Assembly: GCA_963281155.1 (NCBI GenBank)
Contig: CAUJLY010000001.1
Span: forward strand, 2,046,001-2,110,000
Direction: 5' to 3'
From: Rhabditophanes sp. KR3021
Lineage: Eukaryota > Nematoda > Chromadorea > Rhabditida > Alloionematidae
DNA: 64,000 nucleotides
The position numbers and the translations under genes were made by a program. The notes beneath the pieces are model-generated. The model ran no database searches and was not told where the DNA came from. It saw only the letters and a list, made by a program, of their open reading frames with translations. Shown here piece by piece: positions 10,601 to 21,773 of this stretch (position 1 is its first letter; every line of letters starts with the position of its first letter).

Positions 10601-13600
10601 TTAGAGAAACCCAATCGTTGGATATCTAGTAACAGTTGAATGTCCATTAAGAAGAGCCGTTTTAAAAAGAACATTTGCGTTTTCGAAGAGGTCGTTTTTG
10701 AGAGAAACTATAATGAATTGACTCTCCTTAAAGTGATCTTTTATTAATTTGCCAATATTGTGGGTATGCGAGAGATCGAGGGCTGCGTCTATTTCATCCA
10801 AAATGTAAATTGGTGCAGGCCTGTATTTGAGCATCGCCAGAATGAAGGATAATGCTATGAGGGATCTTTGGCCTCCGGATAATTCTGTTAAGGAGGTTTT
10901 GACGTGCCCTTGAATGATTATCTGAAATTCTATGCCAGTTATTTCACTCAATTCATTTACTGATTTTGTTAAATAGCAATTACAGCCCGGAAGCATCGTT
11001 GAAAAGATATTATTAATATCTTTGTTAACTCGTTCGTAAGCTTCACGTAAGGTATCTTTCTTTATTTGATCGAAGTAATCTAGTGCTTCTAAAATAGCCA
11101 CTTTGTCCTCTACTAATTCCTTTCTTGATGTATCTAAATCGTTGAATTGTTGCTCTACTGAGTCTAAAGATTGAAGAGCCGCCTTATTTACATTTTTACC
11201 CATTTCTTTGACTAACTCTTCATTATGAGTTAATTGTTGCGTCATTTCTTCTATATTACATCCAGTAAAATCAAATATAGTACCTGCTTTTCCAAGTTGC
11301 TCATATTGATGACGAATAAATTCGTGTTTTTCTACCATTTCATTAAGTCTTATTTGGGAATTTTCAAAATGACAACTAAGGTCATTTGATAGAATTTCGG
11401 ATTTTCTTCTTCTAATATTCAAATCATCCTTCTCTTTAGTTTTTTGCTTTCTTCTGGTCTTGAGACTTTCATAATCAGCTTCGTTTTGGACACGTAAATC
11501 CATGAACTCTTGATATTCCGTTTCACTTAGCCTCTTCTTTTCCTCAGCAGCATCAACCATTATTACCATCTCTTCTCTTGCAGCTTTTAAATTTATTATA
11601 TCAGTATTTAATTGAAGAATTTCTTCCTGTGCCTTTTCAATACTCCCTTCCAGATATTCTAACTCATATTGAATATCTTCAACTTTTCTCTCGGCATTCA
11701 TAAACTTATTTTTTGAATACTCTAGTTCTTTTTGGGAGGCTTCAATTGCTTTCATAGCTTTACTTTTCTCACTTGCAATAAAAGCACTTTCATTTTTTTC
11801 ATTCTCTTGTGCTTTGCAAAGCTTTTGCATTGAGTATTCTATTTCTTGATCTATCCGTGCTATCGATTCATTGAGCACAGCTAATCGCTTGCTATTTTGA
11901 TTGACAATAAGTCTAAACTTGTAAGACTTTGTCTGCTCCAAGCGCATTTCAGTCTGATCTTTGCTATAAGTAAGATTACCAAGCTTGTCGTTCAAAACAG
12001 CCAAATCGTCTTTCTTTTTGTCTAATTCATTAACAATACTTTCTGTATCATAAACTTCCCTTTCTTTATGGTCTAATAAACTATCCTTGTCTTTAATTTT
12101 CTTTAATGTGTCAAAAATACTTGTAGCAATCAAAGTGCTTCCCCCAGACATGATTCCGTAAGGATTATAATCATCTCCATCCAAGGTAATACATCTTTTA
12201 CTAATTCTTGGATCGAAACATAATTGACTAGCAACTTCACCGGTCCTGCAAATCAGAATATTTCCGCACATATACTCCATTATAACCTTGTATTTAGGAT
12301 CATATTCAATTAAATCTAACGCTGCCCAAACATTTTGTCTTCCATAAAGGGAATAAGCCAATTCTAAAGTTCTTCGATCCATGACATTTGGCTTTATTGA
12401 ATCTAATGGTAAAATAAAGGTTTTGCTTGTCATTTTAGTTTTCATAATTGTTACAGCTGTCTCTGATGTATCTACAACAAAATTCTTTATTACACCAGAA
12501 GTTGCAATCTCCATGGCTGTATCAAACTTGGGGTCTTTTACTTGGAATAACATCCCAACTGCTCCAATGATATTTTTTTTATTTATTCTTTCATTTACTT
12601 CGATTTCTAGTTGCAAGTTATTTCGTCTCTTTTCCATAAGAATAGTAGACTTCAAAGCATTGACTTCTTCCAGTCTTAAATCCAAACGAGTCTTGCAACT
12701 AACGTATTTATCATGATCAAAATCAAATTGTTCTATTTCAGGTTTAATCTCATCAATCTGTCTAATCAAAGAATAGAATTCTTCCTCAAGATCCGAGCAA
12801 TCGTCTGGAAGATTAGCTAATTTTGCCTTAGCGTCACTGATAGTCGTATTAATCTTGTTTAACTCCTGGGTAAAACTATACTTTTTAACTTGAAGTTGAC
12901 TAATTTTAGAATCAAGGTCACTAATTAAATTAGGCAGCAAAACCATGTGTCCTTCACCATCATCGATTTGGCCACAGGCCAGTTGAGTAATTTTTTCTTC
13001 GTTTTGAGCTATTATTTGTTGAAGTTCTTCTCTTCTGGCAATTCCAGTATCGTGATCTTTACCGCATGTAGACAATTTGTCTTTGCAAATAACGACCTCA
13101 GCTTGTTCTTGCTCAATTTGTTTGTTTTTGGAAACAATAGCTCGGTTGCTAGCTTCTATTTCTTCTTCGTTTTGATCCAATCTAGTTGTGAGTGCAGCAT
13201 ATCCATCCATAGACCTTTTCATACTAGCCAACAGCAACTCTCTGCCTGACTCTTGATCAGTGTCTAATAATTCACCAAGTTCTCTAATTCCATTAGTGAT
13301 CTCACTTATTTCAGCTTCCAAAACTGTAGCGGCATTACGAAGATCGACTGACTTCTGCGCTTCTTTATTATACTTCAGTTTATTAGCCTTGACTTCTTCA
13401 TGCAAAAGCTTATAATTAAAGGCAATTGTTTTTTGTTTTAATATGGCTGTTTCTCTTTGAACTCTTTGATAATTCAAGTACACGTCCTTTTCCTTCCTTA
13501 GTCTGTTGATTTTCGTTGCTATATCACTGTTGAATACGTCATCAGTATACTTATGCCTGGATTCGTTATTAGCGATTTCCTTTAAAGCATGAGTTCTTTT

Positions 13601-14172
13601 TTGGTCATAAAGAGTAGTATTAGAAGCCTCTTCGAGCATTCCCAAAAGCTCAACAGGTTTCATATTCAAAACTTTTGTGACACGACCTTGCATAATCAAA
13701 AAGCGAGGTTTATTCACATTTAATCCAACTGATCTGAACATATCTTGAACTTTGGCTAGTGTACAATTAGCATCATTCACCAGATACTTTGACTTGCCTT
13801 TGTAATAAATCTAAACTCAATGCATAATAAGGAAAAGGTTATTGACCAACTTACTATCCTCTTTACACATATAATACGGCATGCTTCATACCCAATTGGA
13901 CTTTTTTGTTTATCTTCATTATCAAAGTTAATAGTAACGGAAGCTTTTAAAACACCCGCTTCACCAGACTTATAAACTAAATCATCCATCGAAGCAGCTC
14001 TTACATTTGATAAATTGACTATTCCCAGGACAAAACAAATAGCATCCAATATATTGCTTTTACCTGTGCCATTCATTCCACTAATAGCATTGAATTCAGT
14101 GTCAAATTCATTTAGTATTTGCTTTGATCCGTATGATTTGAAGCCATCCATTTCCATGTTTTTTATGTACAT
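10601..14172 (-). CDS. smc-2: Condensin subunit SMC2 (1175 aa)
   Basis: Exons 14172-13855 and 13810-10601 are joined across a 44-nt intron. SMC2 pairs with SMC4 in condensin, the ATPase that compacts and segregates mitotic chromosomes; in C. elegans the orthologue is MIX-1, also used in dosage compensation. Diagnostic parts: N-terminal M-Y-I-K start and G-F-K-S-Y, Walker A G-M-N-G-T-G-K-S at 32-39, K-P-R-F-L-I-M-Q-G-R after the intron, hinge at about 510-640 between two long coiled coils, signature L-S-G-G-Q at 1083, Walker B with I-L-D-E-I-D at about 1109, and the D-loop A-A-L-D-L-S-H-T typical of SMC2. Length is slightly short for the family (about 1190-1240). No frame break. The plus-strand frames inside it (12381-12716, 12947-13249) are shadows. 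Confidence 0.97.
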
Positions 14173-14891
14173 GGTGAGCGGATTTGGTTATAATTTTTGG
14201 TTATTACCACCTTTAGACACCTAGAGTTAGTTAATAAAGTAGATCTAAGGCCACCCACGTTGCTAAGCACTTGACAGTTTAAAAAAATGTCGATGTGGGA
14301 CACATTTGGTAGCTAGATATATCGAAATAGCCGGAAAACAAATATTTGAAAAATGTGTATTTTAAATTTCAATACCTAAACGAAAAACTAGTTAATATGA
14401 AGACACTAAACAAAGTTTGTTGTTAATTAAATGTGTGATAGTTAAAAATAGTCAAATTAATTCTAATAATTAATACAAAAAGTTATTTATACGACAACGT
14501 GAAAACAAATAAACAGACTGACGGAAATTGTAGTTTAGAGACAATCTACTTAGTAAATGGCCTATGCAAAAAGATGGCCTCGTATATATTTGATCTTGTT
14601 TTATTATGCATTTTAGGTCATTAAACTCCTCCTAGGAATGATACTTAATTGGTTTAGAATGGATTTATGATGTTTCGATAGGTATGAGTAATTGGAAATA
14701 AATTATGTAGTAAAAATGAATTGTTTTTGTGGCAATGTTTACCATTGTAATGTAGCATTTAGGATTTAATCGTGAAAAAGAATAAGTGTCAAACAAATTT
14801 GGGCTACTACAAATCTGAACAAATTTCAGCTAAACGTTATTAAATCACATTTTAATAGTTTATTAAAACAACATTTTTGTTAGTCAACTCA
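14173..14891. other. Intergenic region upstream of SMC2
   Basis: Divergent upstream region of SMC2 and of the tiny spliced frame at 14892. AT-rich; no gene, repeat or clear TATA box was found. Confidence 0.45.
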
Positions 14892-15003
14892 ATGGCGTCA
14901 TGTGACTCCCGACTAAGACGACCAAAAGAAACATCATCGGTAAGTTCTACTCCTTCAGTCATCCTTTAATTTCTTTATTCAGGAGATTGCAATACGAAAA
15001 TAG
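14892..15003 (+). CDS. Possible two-exon micropeptide frame (22 aa)
   Basis: ATG at 14892 opens a 16-codon exon ending in a canonical GTAAGT donor at 14940. A matching TTTATTCAG acceptor ends at 14982, giving a 43-nt intron of the local type. The next exon adds six codons and then TAG at 15001-15003. The encoded peptide is basic and Ser-rich and is not recognised. It may be a genuine micropeptide, an upstream ORF, or the first exon of a transcript spliced differently. The GC-richer exon and good splice sites are the only support. Confidence 0.3.
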
Positions 15004-15618
15004 ATTTCACTTTTATGATTAGCTGGTGATTAGATTGGGCAATATGAATCGCCTGTTTTAAATATAAAATAGTTATAATTATATTTTTGATAATACAATA
15101 AATTGTCTTGTTTCGTTATTTCCATTGTTCTTTTGTTTAAATTAAATACATTATTAAAAAATGGTAATGCTCCAATTAGTTCAATTAATAATTTTAATCT
15201 TTTGGATTGATAACTTGCAATTTGCTTTACATCAAAGTCAAAATTAGTTATTTTTACATCAAAGTCGAAATTAGTTATTCTTGCATCAAATTAGTTATTT
15301 TTGCATCAAATTATCTATTTTTGATTTTAAAAATTCATAATTAGTATATAATATAGATTCACCAAAGCATCTATTTTGAATCAAAAACACAAATTAAACC
15401 AATTAAACAAAAAATTATCCAATCTTACGTAACTAAATCAACTCTATAGGGCAAACCATTTTCCTAGAAAAATTAAATTAAACCATTTAATTGATTCGTA
15501 ATGTACTAATAACAACATTTTGAAGGTAACGTTTAATTAAGTTTCAAAAAAAGGACGTACCTACCAGAGACATAAAAGATATTAGTTATATCATTACACT
15601 TTAAATTATTATAATAGG
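15004..15618. other. Intergenic, contains a small tandem repeat
   Basis: AT-rich region before the srt receptor, with an imperfect tandem array at 15226-15323. Nothing else recognised. Confidence 0.45.
15226..15323. repeat. Imperfect minisatellite, about 20-27 nt unit
   Basis: About four head-to-tail copies built on ACATCAAA...ATTAGTTATTTTT. The first two copies carry an extra GTCAAA/GTCGAAA block that the last two have lost. Confidence 0.6.
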
Positions 15619-16768
15619 ATGTTCAATCCACTTATTTTCAAGTCTATGACAGGGAAGTATTATGATTGTTCAGTTGAAGAAATTAATCAGGCGTATGCCA
15701 TTCCTGATTCCAATGCAAATACCATTTTGGGTATTGTATTTTTGATTTGCGGCATTATTTACGTCATCTGTTATATTCCTTGCATTATTGTTATATTTAA
15801 GCATAGAGACAGTTCTAGTAGTTTCAAGTTAATGTTGCTATTAGGTAAAGATTTGTAATGACTCATTTGTATAATTTAATTTATTTTCTTAGGGATCATT
15901 GATGTAACAGGAACATTCGTAAATGGCATAATGACAGGAATAATTCTAATCAAGCAATTAAGTTATTGTGAATCCCCAAAATTATTTCTATCACTTGGTT
16001 GTCTTAGTAGCAGTTTATGGTGTGGTTCAAGTTTATGTGCCTTCTTTTTGTCATTCAACCGAGTAGCAGCAATTTCGAAGCATTCAAGTTTAAAAGCCAT
16101 CTTCATTGGCAAAAGAACATACTACATTTGGGTAGTAATTATTTCATACATTTTATTCTTCCTCTTGTTCACCTCGCCCTTTGTTTTTTCAGTAACCAAA
16201 AAAGCATGGCTGAATCATCCTTTTCAAGATTATCCTCAAACTGAAATGACTCATGAAAAATTCTGTTTATACTAGTTATCTCCAAACTGGTAACAATGTA
16301 GGTGTTATTTTTGGAATTTGTATTACTTATGGTATCTTTCTGCATTTATTAATAGCAAAAGCTAAATTAAAGAAAATGCCCCCGGTCAAACATATGCCTA
16401 TCAAAACACAAAAAACTAATTCCAAACTAAATGCCTACAATCACATCCATCAAATTCAAGTTCAAATTATAATAATTTCAGTTTGTATTTTTGCCTCAGC
16501 ATCTGCTTACTTAATTTTGCAATTTTTTGAAGTACCAAATATTGTATCTATTTTGTCGCAAGTGTTGTGGCTTTCATCTCAAGGCCTAGTTGGTGTTGTT
16601 TATTTGGTACTTAATACGACAATTAGAAAGGGTGTTTTTGATATGCTCGGCATAAATAAAATAATTGAAAGGGGCAATATAGTTGGTAATTCCTCAAAAC
16701 CTTACATTATCCCATTAAAACCAATTCCAAAAAATGGTATATTTAAACTCAAAATTACCAATGAATAA
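15619..16768 (+). pseudogene. Serpentine receptor class T (srt) gene with a single frameshift
   Basis: Exon 15619-15844, a 48-nt intron, then exon 15893-16768. Srt proteins are nematode seven-transmembrane chemoreceptors of sensory neurons. Family marks: N-terminal F-N-P, then Y-Y-D-C-S before TM1, I-P-x-x-I-V-I-F-K at the end of TM1, an N-R-V near TM3, T-x-P-F-V-F-S after TM4, and a C-terminal Y-L-V-L-N-T-T-I-R-K-G. The frame breaks once: the first part of exon 2 runs into TAG at 16273-16275, and the rest continues in the next frame from about 16253. The switch lies near an A5 run at 16257-16261, in the loop before TM5. All other sequence is well preserved, so this is either a very young null allele or a base error in the assembly. 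AATAAA lies at 16792-16797. Confidence 0.8.
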
Positions 16769-18300
16769 TTCATTTATTTCGTAGGACTTTTAATAAAAAA
16801 CTGTCCATATTAATTTACCTGAGTAAATGTGTATGAGAGAATAACACTTGGATGCCATTTGAAATTTCTTTTTTTAAATAAAATGAGTAACAGGTGACGG
16901 TTTTGATATTAACCTGCAATTAGTATTAATAAATATTATTGTCTATTCAATTTTTTGCTTTTGAACTTTATTACTTTTCCATAAATAATATTAAAGATCG
17001 AGTGTTATTTAAAGATATTCCTCATAAACAAATTAATTTGGATGCTTGCCTTTTTCACGTGAAGTATTTTGTTCTCTCTTTGTTATTTATTTAGTTCAAC
17101 CTATTTTGGTCTTTATTAAAAAATTCAATAAATCTTTGGTACCGTATGGCGGTGGTCTAAACAATACATTTCCTTTGATGTGTGATTTGTAGCCTCTAGG
17201 TGTATAAAAGATAGCATATGATTGACGTCAATGGCTTAATTTGTACCAAGAGATGTTTGAGAGATAATTTAAAAGCAATTATATCTTGGGAAATAGTATT
17301 ATTAGCACGTGGTGTTTAAAGCTTTAAAAATAAGAAAATACCTTGTCGAAATTAATAATCACATCAACCAAATAATCTACTCCATTACATAACAAAGTAT
17401 CCAACCAATATGTTTGAAGAGATTAGTCCGAATTAAGGAAAATGTGGACGGATGTTTTGGCAAGAAGATTAAAATGATGTATTGAACTTTAAATTAAACT
17501 GCAATTAAAATAGACAGTAACCTTTTAACTAATTGCTCGCACCGTTTAAACTTGTAAAAAGATGAAAAACGAATGCCCTAATAAGAGCTATATTTGACCT
17601 GAAACAAGAAGTAACAACAAACCGTCTAAATCATTTAAATCATATTATCCATTGCCTCATTATTTCATCAACACTGACTTTTTTAGTCTTCCGACATTGT
17701 GGCTCCGTAACACCTGCCTTTGCGCATTTTGATCTTGCAAATTTTGTAAAGCAACCTAAGCAGGAAGTCACAAGTAGTCGTTATTAATATCAACACTTCC
17801 ATCCCTTTTTTCCTACCTACTTGCTTTTCTCATCCTTTTCACATAAATGGCAATCACTATACACATTTGCCATTTGTTACCTCATTTCCCATACAATATA
17901 TTATTTATTAACTAGTTTTAGTATATTAGTTAATAATTTGTGGTTAATTGACTGACACGTGCAATGGCTAAGAAAGTTCTTATCAAAATATAAAGGTTTT
18001 GTATTTACAAAAAATATTACGCCTTTCTAATTTAAAAACTAATCTCTACCAGCCTCAATACCATCTACTTTATTGTTTCATTGGATGTTATTTAAATTTA
18101 GTCATGCCTTGCCACCTCCATTAATTTATTACTTAGGCATTTGTAATTTATTGAAAAACAGCAATATGTTGATACAAAAAGATGTAAACAAATCTTATTA
18201 AAAATGACGAAGAGTCCATTGTTATTGAGGTGGTAGATTAGAAATTAATAAATTTGTTGTTATAGATAGGAAAGAGACTCATTTTAGTCACAACAACAAT
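16769..18300. other. Intergenic region, 1.5 kb
   Basis: It starts with the poly(A) signal of the srt gene. The remainder is AT-rich, with no supported gene, tRNA or tandem repeat. Confidence 0.45.
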
Positions 18301-18899
18301 ATGAGGAGACAAGGTACGTTTTGGTTTGGTTGGGGAATAATTTAGAGTTTATAGTTAATGCTCCCTTTTATGGATTTCAAAATCTTGGTTATGAGGAAAA
18401 TGACCATACTGATTCGGAGGGTGAAGAGCCACAGGTTAAGCTTAATCAGGATCATCAAATGGGTGTTTTGGACTCTAATACTTTGACTAATGGAGTGGAT
18501 ACTAGTAGCCAAGCTGTTTATGGTATGCAACCTTTAGAGATAATTCCATACAACAACTTTTCTAATGGTGTTGACATACAAGTTTCAGACTCATATAATG
18601 GGTTGTTAATACCCACTGTTGGAAATAACAGTGGTAATTGCAATGTTTACTATAGAACCGATGATGAAACCGATGATGAGGATATGTTTGAAGAAGATGA
18701 CAGTAATTCAATCATTACTATTTTTAATGATCGCCCAAATTCTAATCCTTATTCGAATAGTTCCGACTCTGAAACCGACCAATATCAATATTACAACATC
18801 CAACAACTGCCCGGCCATATTTACTACGAAGCTGATGAGCAACTGGAAACTGAAGTGGAAGAAGAAGGGGAAATAACCGATGGTACCGAAAATCCCTAA
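18301..18899 (+). CDS. Acidic Asp/Glu/Asn-rich protein, 185 aa
   Basis: Exons 18301-18313 and 18355-18899, joined across a 41-nt GTACGT...TATAG intron. The first exon encodes only M-R-R-Q before the join. The rest is strongly acidic and hydrophilic, with clusters of Asp/Glu near residues 20-40, 112-130 and 165-185, and Asn/Ser/Tyr between. There is no signal peptide, membrane span, Cys pair or catalytic motif. The protein is probably disordered and nuclear or cytoplasmic, but the family is unknown. Coding evidence is the long frame after an in-phase splice and its biased composition. Confidence 0.6.
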
Positions 18900-19694
18900 A
18901 CCAATATATCAGGTCATGCCATAATCTCCTACAATTACATAGCACACCATTAATTTCAGTGCCACTCACCATCCTATCATAATGTTACCTCTCTCTTCAT
19001 CAAACGTGACGGCTTATGATGATATATGTACACTACCTCTTATTAGTATTTTATTTACTCCTCCTAATTCTCTTTTATTATATAATTTTAAATGTGCCAT
19101 CTCCTGTATTTCAACTTTCCTATCTCTTTCCACAACTCTTTTCTTTTTAAATAAAAACTTATTGTGCATTTAGATGTTTTTTGAAATATGCTAAAGTTGT
19201 AAAATACTTTCCCATTTCCATGGATACCTTCCGAATTATTACATTTAGAATATGATATTTAAAGGGAATTGTTTAGTATATAATAAGATTTATGAATATC
19301 CATTACTCTTTGTGTACTTTTATATATGATGATAATTAGTTATTATTCTGTGTATTACCCTTCAAAGTAATTAAGGTTGGTTTTTCAGAATTATAGGGTA
19401 GAGTAGATGACCCCTTCTATTTTTTAATGTAATAGCATAAAGGGAGAGTCATGTGCACCTGGTACGAAGAAAAGACTCTCTACATAAGAAAGTTAATTAA
19501 GCTTCGTGAGGGTGAGAGCCATAGCCTTCCTTTATATGTAACAATATGTTTATATGGGTGATTATAGGGATAGGGCGTTTATTGTTGATGCCACGTTTTA
19601 CTTAATTTTATACACACCATTAAAGTCCAAGTGTATAGTTAGTTTCTTTAATTTGCTACGAGTTTATTTGGTCATTTGAATTGGTGGTTAGTTA
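18900..19694. other. Intergenic region, 0.8 kb
   Basis: It has AATAAA-like sites after 19140 and a short inverted match (GAGAGTC/GACTCTC, about 19445-19482). No gene is supported; the frame at 18982-19173 is low complexity. Confidence 0.4.
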
Positions 19695-21043
19695 ATGGGA
19701 TATTACAGATTTAAGATGGCTGCTGGCTCTAAATGCTTCATTCCGTGCCATAATCCAGATTGGAGTGGTATTTTTGTTAAAGCTGCCCATTCTATTGTTT
19801 CGGCTTATGATAAGAAAGAAAGAAAAAAAAGCAAAGTCGTGAAGAAAGAATTGGCTGAAGATGCTAATCGTAAGTGTATCAATTGTTTGATTTAAGCGAA
19901 AGTTTAGTTACCGGATTGGCTTACAAGATAATTCCTGCCCCAGAATTTGGAAAAGGCTACGTCCCCGAGGTAACTGTCAATCCAAGTCCTGCCAGAAAAA
20001 AGATGCTAACTTTCAGAGAGTTTATGCGGCAATCATTTGCCAGGTACTCTGATTACTTTTTAGGAGGCAAGAGACTGACCTTAAAGACTAAAATCAGAAT
20101 TTGGAGAGAACTGAAGCGCGAAGTAACTTTTCGCAAAAATCTATTTGAAGCTAATGTCGAACTCGGTTCAATAGATAAAGATGACATCGATGCTTTGACA
20201 AAATTTATCAACTCAAATGCAGCTACCGAAAAGGAAAAGAACCGCAACAAGAAAAGGGTAACAGGCGAGGATGAGTGTAATGAGACGACTAATTTTAATG
20301 AGCCCCCGCCATCAAAGGACTTAGATTGGGAAGATGATATTTTTGATGGTAGTCAAAATTATCCAGGTGACATATTTTGTTGCTCTGATATCTTGAAGGA
20401 TATGATTGAGTTTAGCAAAAAAGTTGGTGTTAATCATGAAAAAGGGGCTTGCCCTGGTGAGTGCAAAGAGAATAAAAAGGCTGGTAAAGAGATTAAAGCA
20501 GATAATTGTGAAGTTGTCTTGCCAGCTGTAGCATATCCACCTAAAAAAAGTGGATGTCGCATGACAAGAAGAGAGAAGAAAGTTGGGAAGGAAAATGAGG
20601 TGAAGCTTAATAAGGACTATTTGGTTGATAAGGTTGTAAGTGAGGAGAAAACCTTTTCAGCTGGGAGTGTAACCAACAAATTGGGTGTTGTGTCAAAGCT
20701 TAAAGACTGTTGTGGTAAGTTGGTTGGACCTAAATATATTGTTTCTATGTGTGGTGAAAAGAAAAATGGTGATGGTGGAAAGAAGAATTCGCCTCAAGGA
20801 GATAAAAAACGATTTGTCAATTTAATAGAAGTGACCGATGTTAATGGGAAAGTATATCAGTTGGCTATTAACAACGCTGCACCAGTCCAAAAACCCGTTG
20901 ACCCTCAATCTGACCATTTCAAATTATCCTGTGTTATCAGAAAAACTTTTGAAATGAATTTTAGCCATCCAAAGGGAGACAAAAAACGCAAAAACAAAAA
21001 TTACAATCGTTCACCAAGAGGACAATATTATGGTCAATATTAA
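19695..21043 (+). CDS. Basic Lys-rich protein of unknown function, 436 aa
   Basis: Exons 19695-19869 and 19908-21043, joined across a 38-nt GTAAGT...TTTAG intron; an earlier AAG acceptor is possible but breaks the phase. The protein is Lys-rich throughout, with a compact region at residues 55-160 containing aromatic and Arg/Lys pairs (F-R-E-F-M-R-Q-S-F, then R-I-W-R-E-L-K-R). Long hydrophilic linkers and scattered Cys follow. No signal peptide, transmembrane helix or known domain is visible. The very basic nature could fit nucleic-acid binding, but that is a guess. Confidence 0.65.
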
Positions 21044-21713
21044 CCAAGTATTTAGGTGCATACTCATATGTAATCACATTTAAACATAACTACTGTGCAT
21101 TCATTAAGTGTATGAAGTAAATATGAAGCATAATTCTATTTTATTTGCCATATACATATTTCTGTCATTTTGTAAAATATAAACTTCTGTTGGTGTGTGT
21201 ATTATTGTTAAAAATGATTCCAAAAAGCTTATTCTTAGCAACTCATTAATTAGTATATCTTGGAGATAATGCTGTTATGGGTATATCAAAGTTGTTTATT
21301 AAGGTAACATCTAAGGCTAGGATAAAGCAATTGTGATTATTTCGCAACGCTTAAAAGTGGATTAGGTTAAATAGATTGTTTTTATTGGATATAATTAAGC
21401 CAACGCATTGGTATTGGCATAGGTATTAGTAATTGGCAGATAAACTAAGGTAAACTACTGCTTTCAGGTCTTAGTATTTTGGCTTTGGTAATATGCAGAC
21501 CTAGTATAATTATTTGAAGTTGTATTGCGGTGAACAATTGGAGATATAAACTATATATAACACCACAAGGTGGCAAGGGGACTTATCATTTTATATTTAT
21601 GAAATAGATGTATTTCACAAGTCTTTTCCGCCGATTTAATAGTATTTGATTTGGAAAGTGTTATATATTATTTAAAGTTTTTATTAATTAGACACTTGGA
21701 AAATGTTAAGAAA
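21044..21713. other. Intergenic region
   Basis: 3' flanks of two convergent genes; AT-rich, no gene found. Confidence 0.45.
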
Positions 21714-21773
21714 TAATTATTAAAGCATTAATATTTTTAACCCGAAATAAAGATGTAAAAAATGTATCAGAAT

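Noticed and set aside
12381..13249. Plus-strand hydrophobic frames inside SMC2
   Set aside because: Antisense to a well-conserved coding region; no independent support.
8376..14172. Operon of SMC2 and the coiled-coil gene
   Set aside because: Same strand, but a 630-nt gap without a typical short intercistronic spacing; not enough evidence.
19445..19482. Hairpin with GAGAGTC/GACTCTC arms as a possible microRNA
   Set aside because: The stem is only 7-8 bp with a large unpaired loop, too weak for a precursor.
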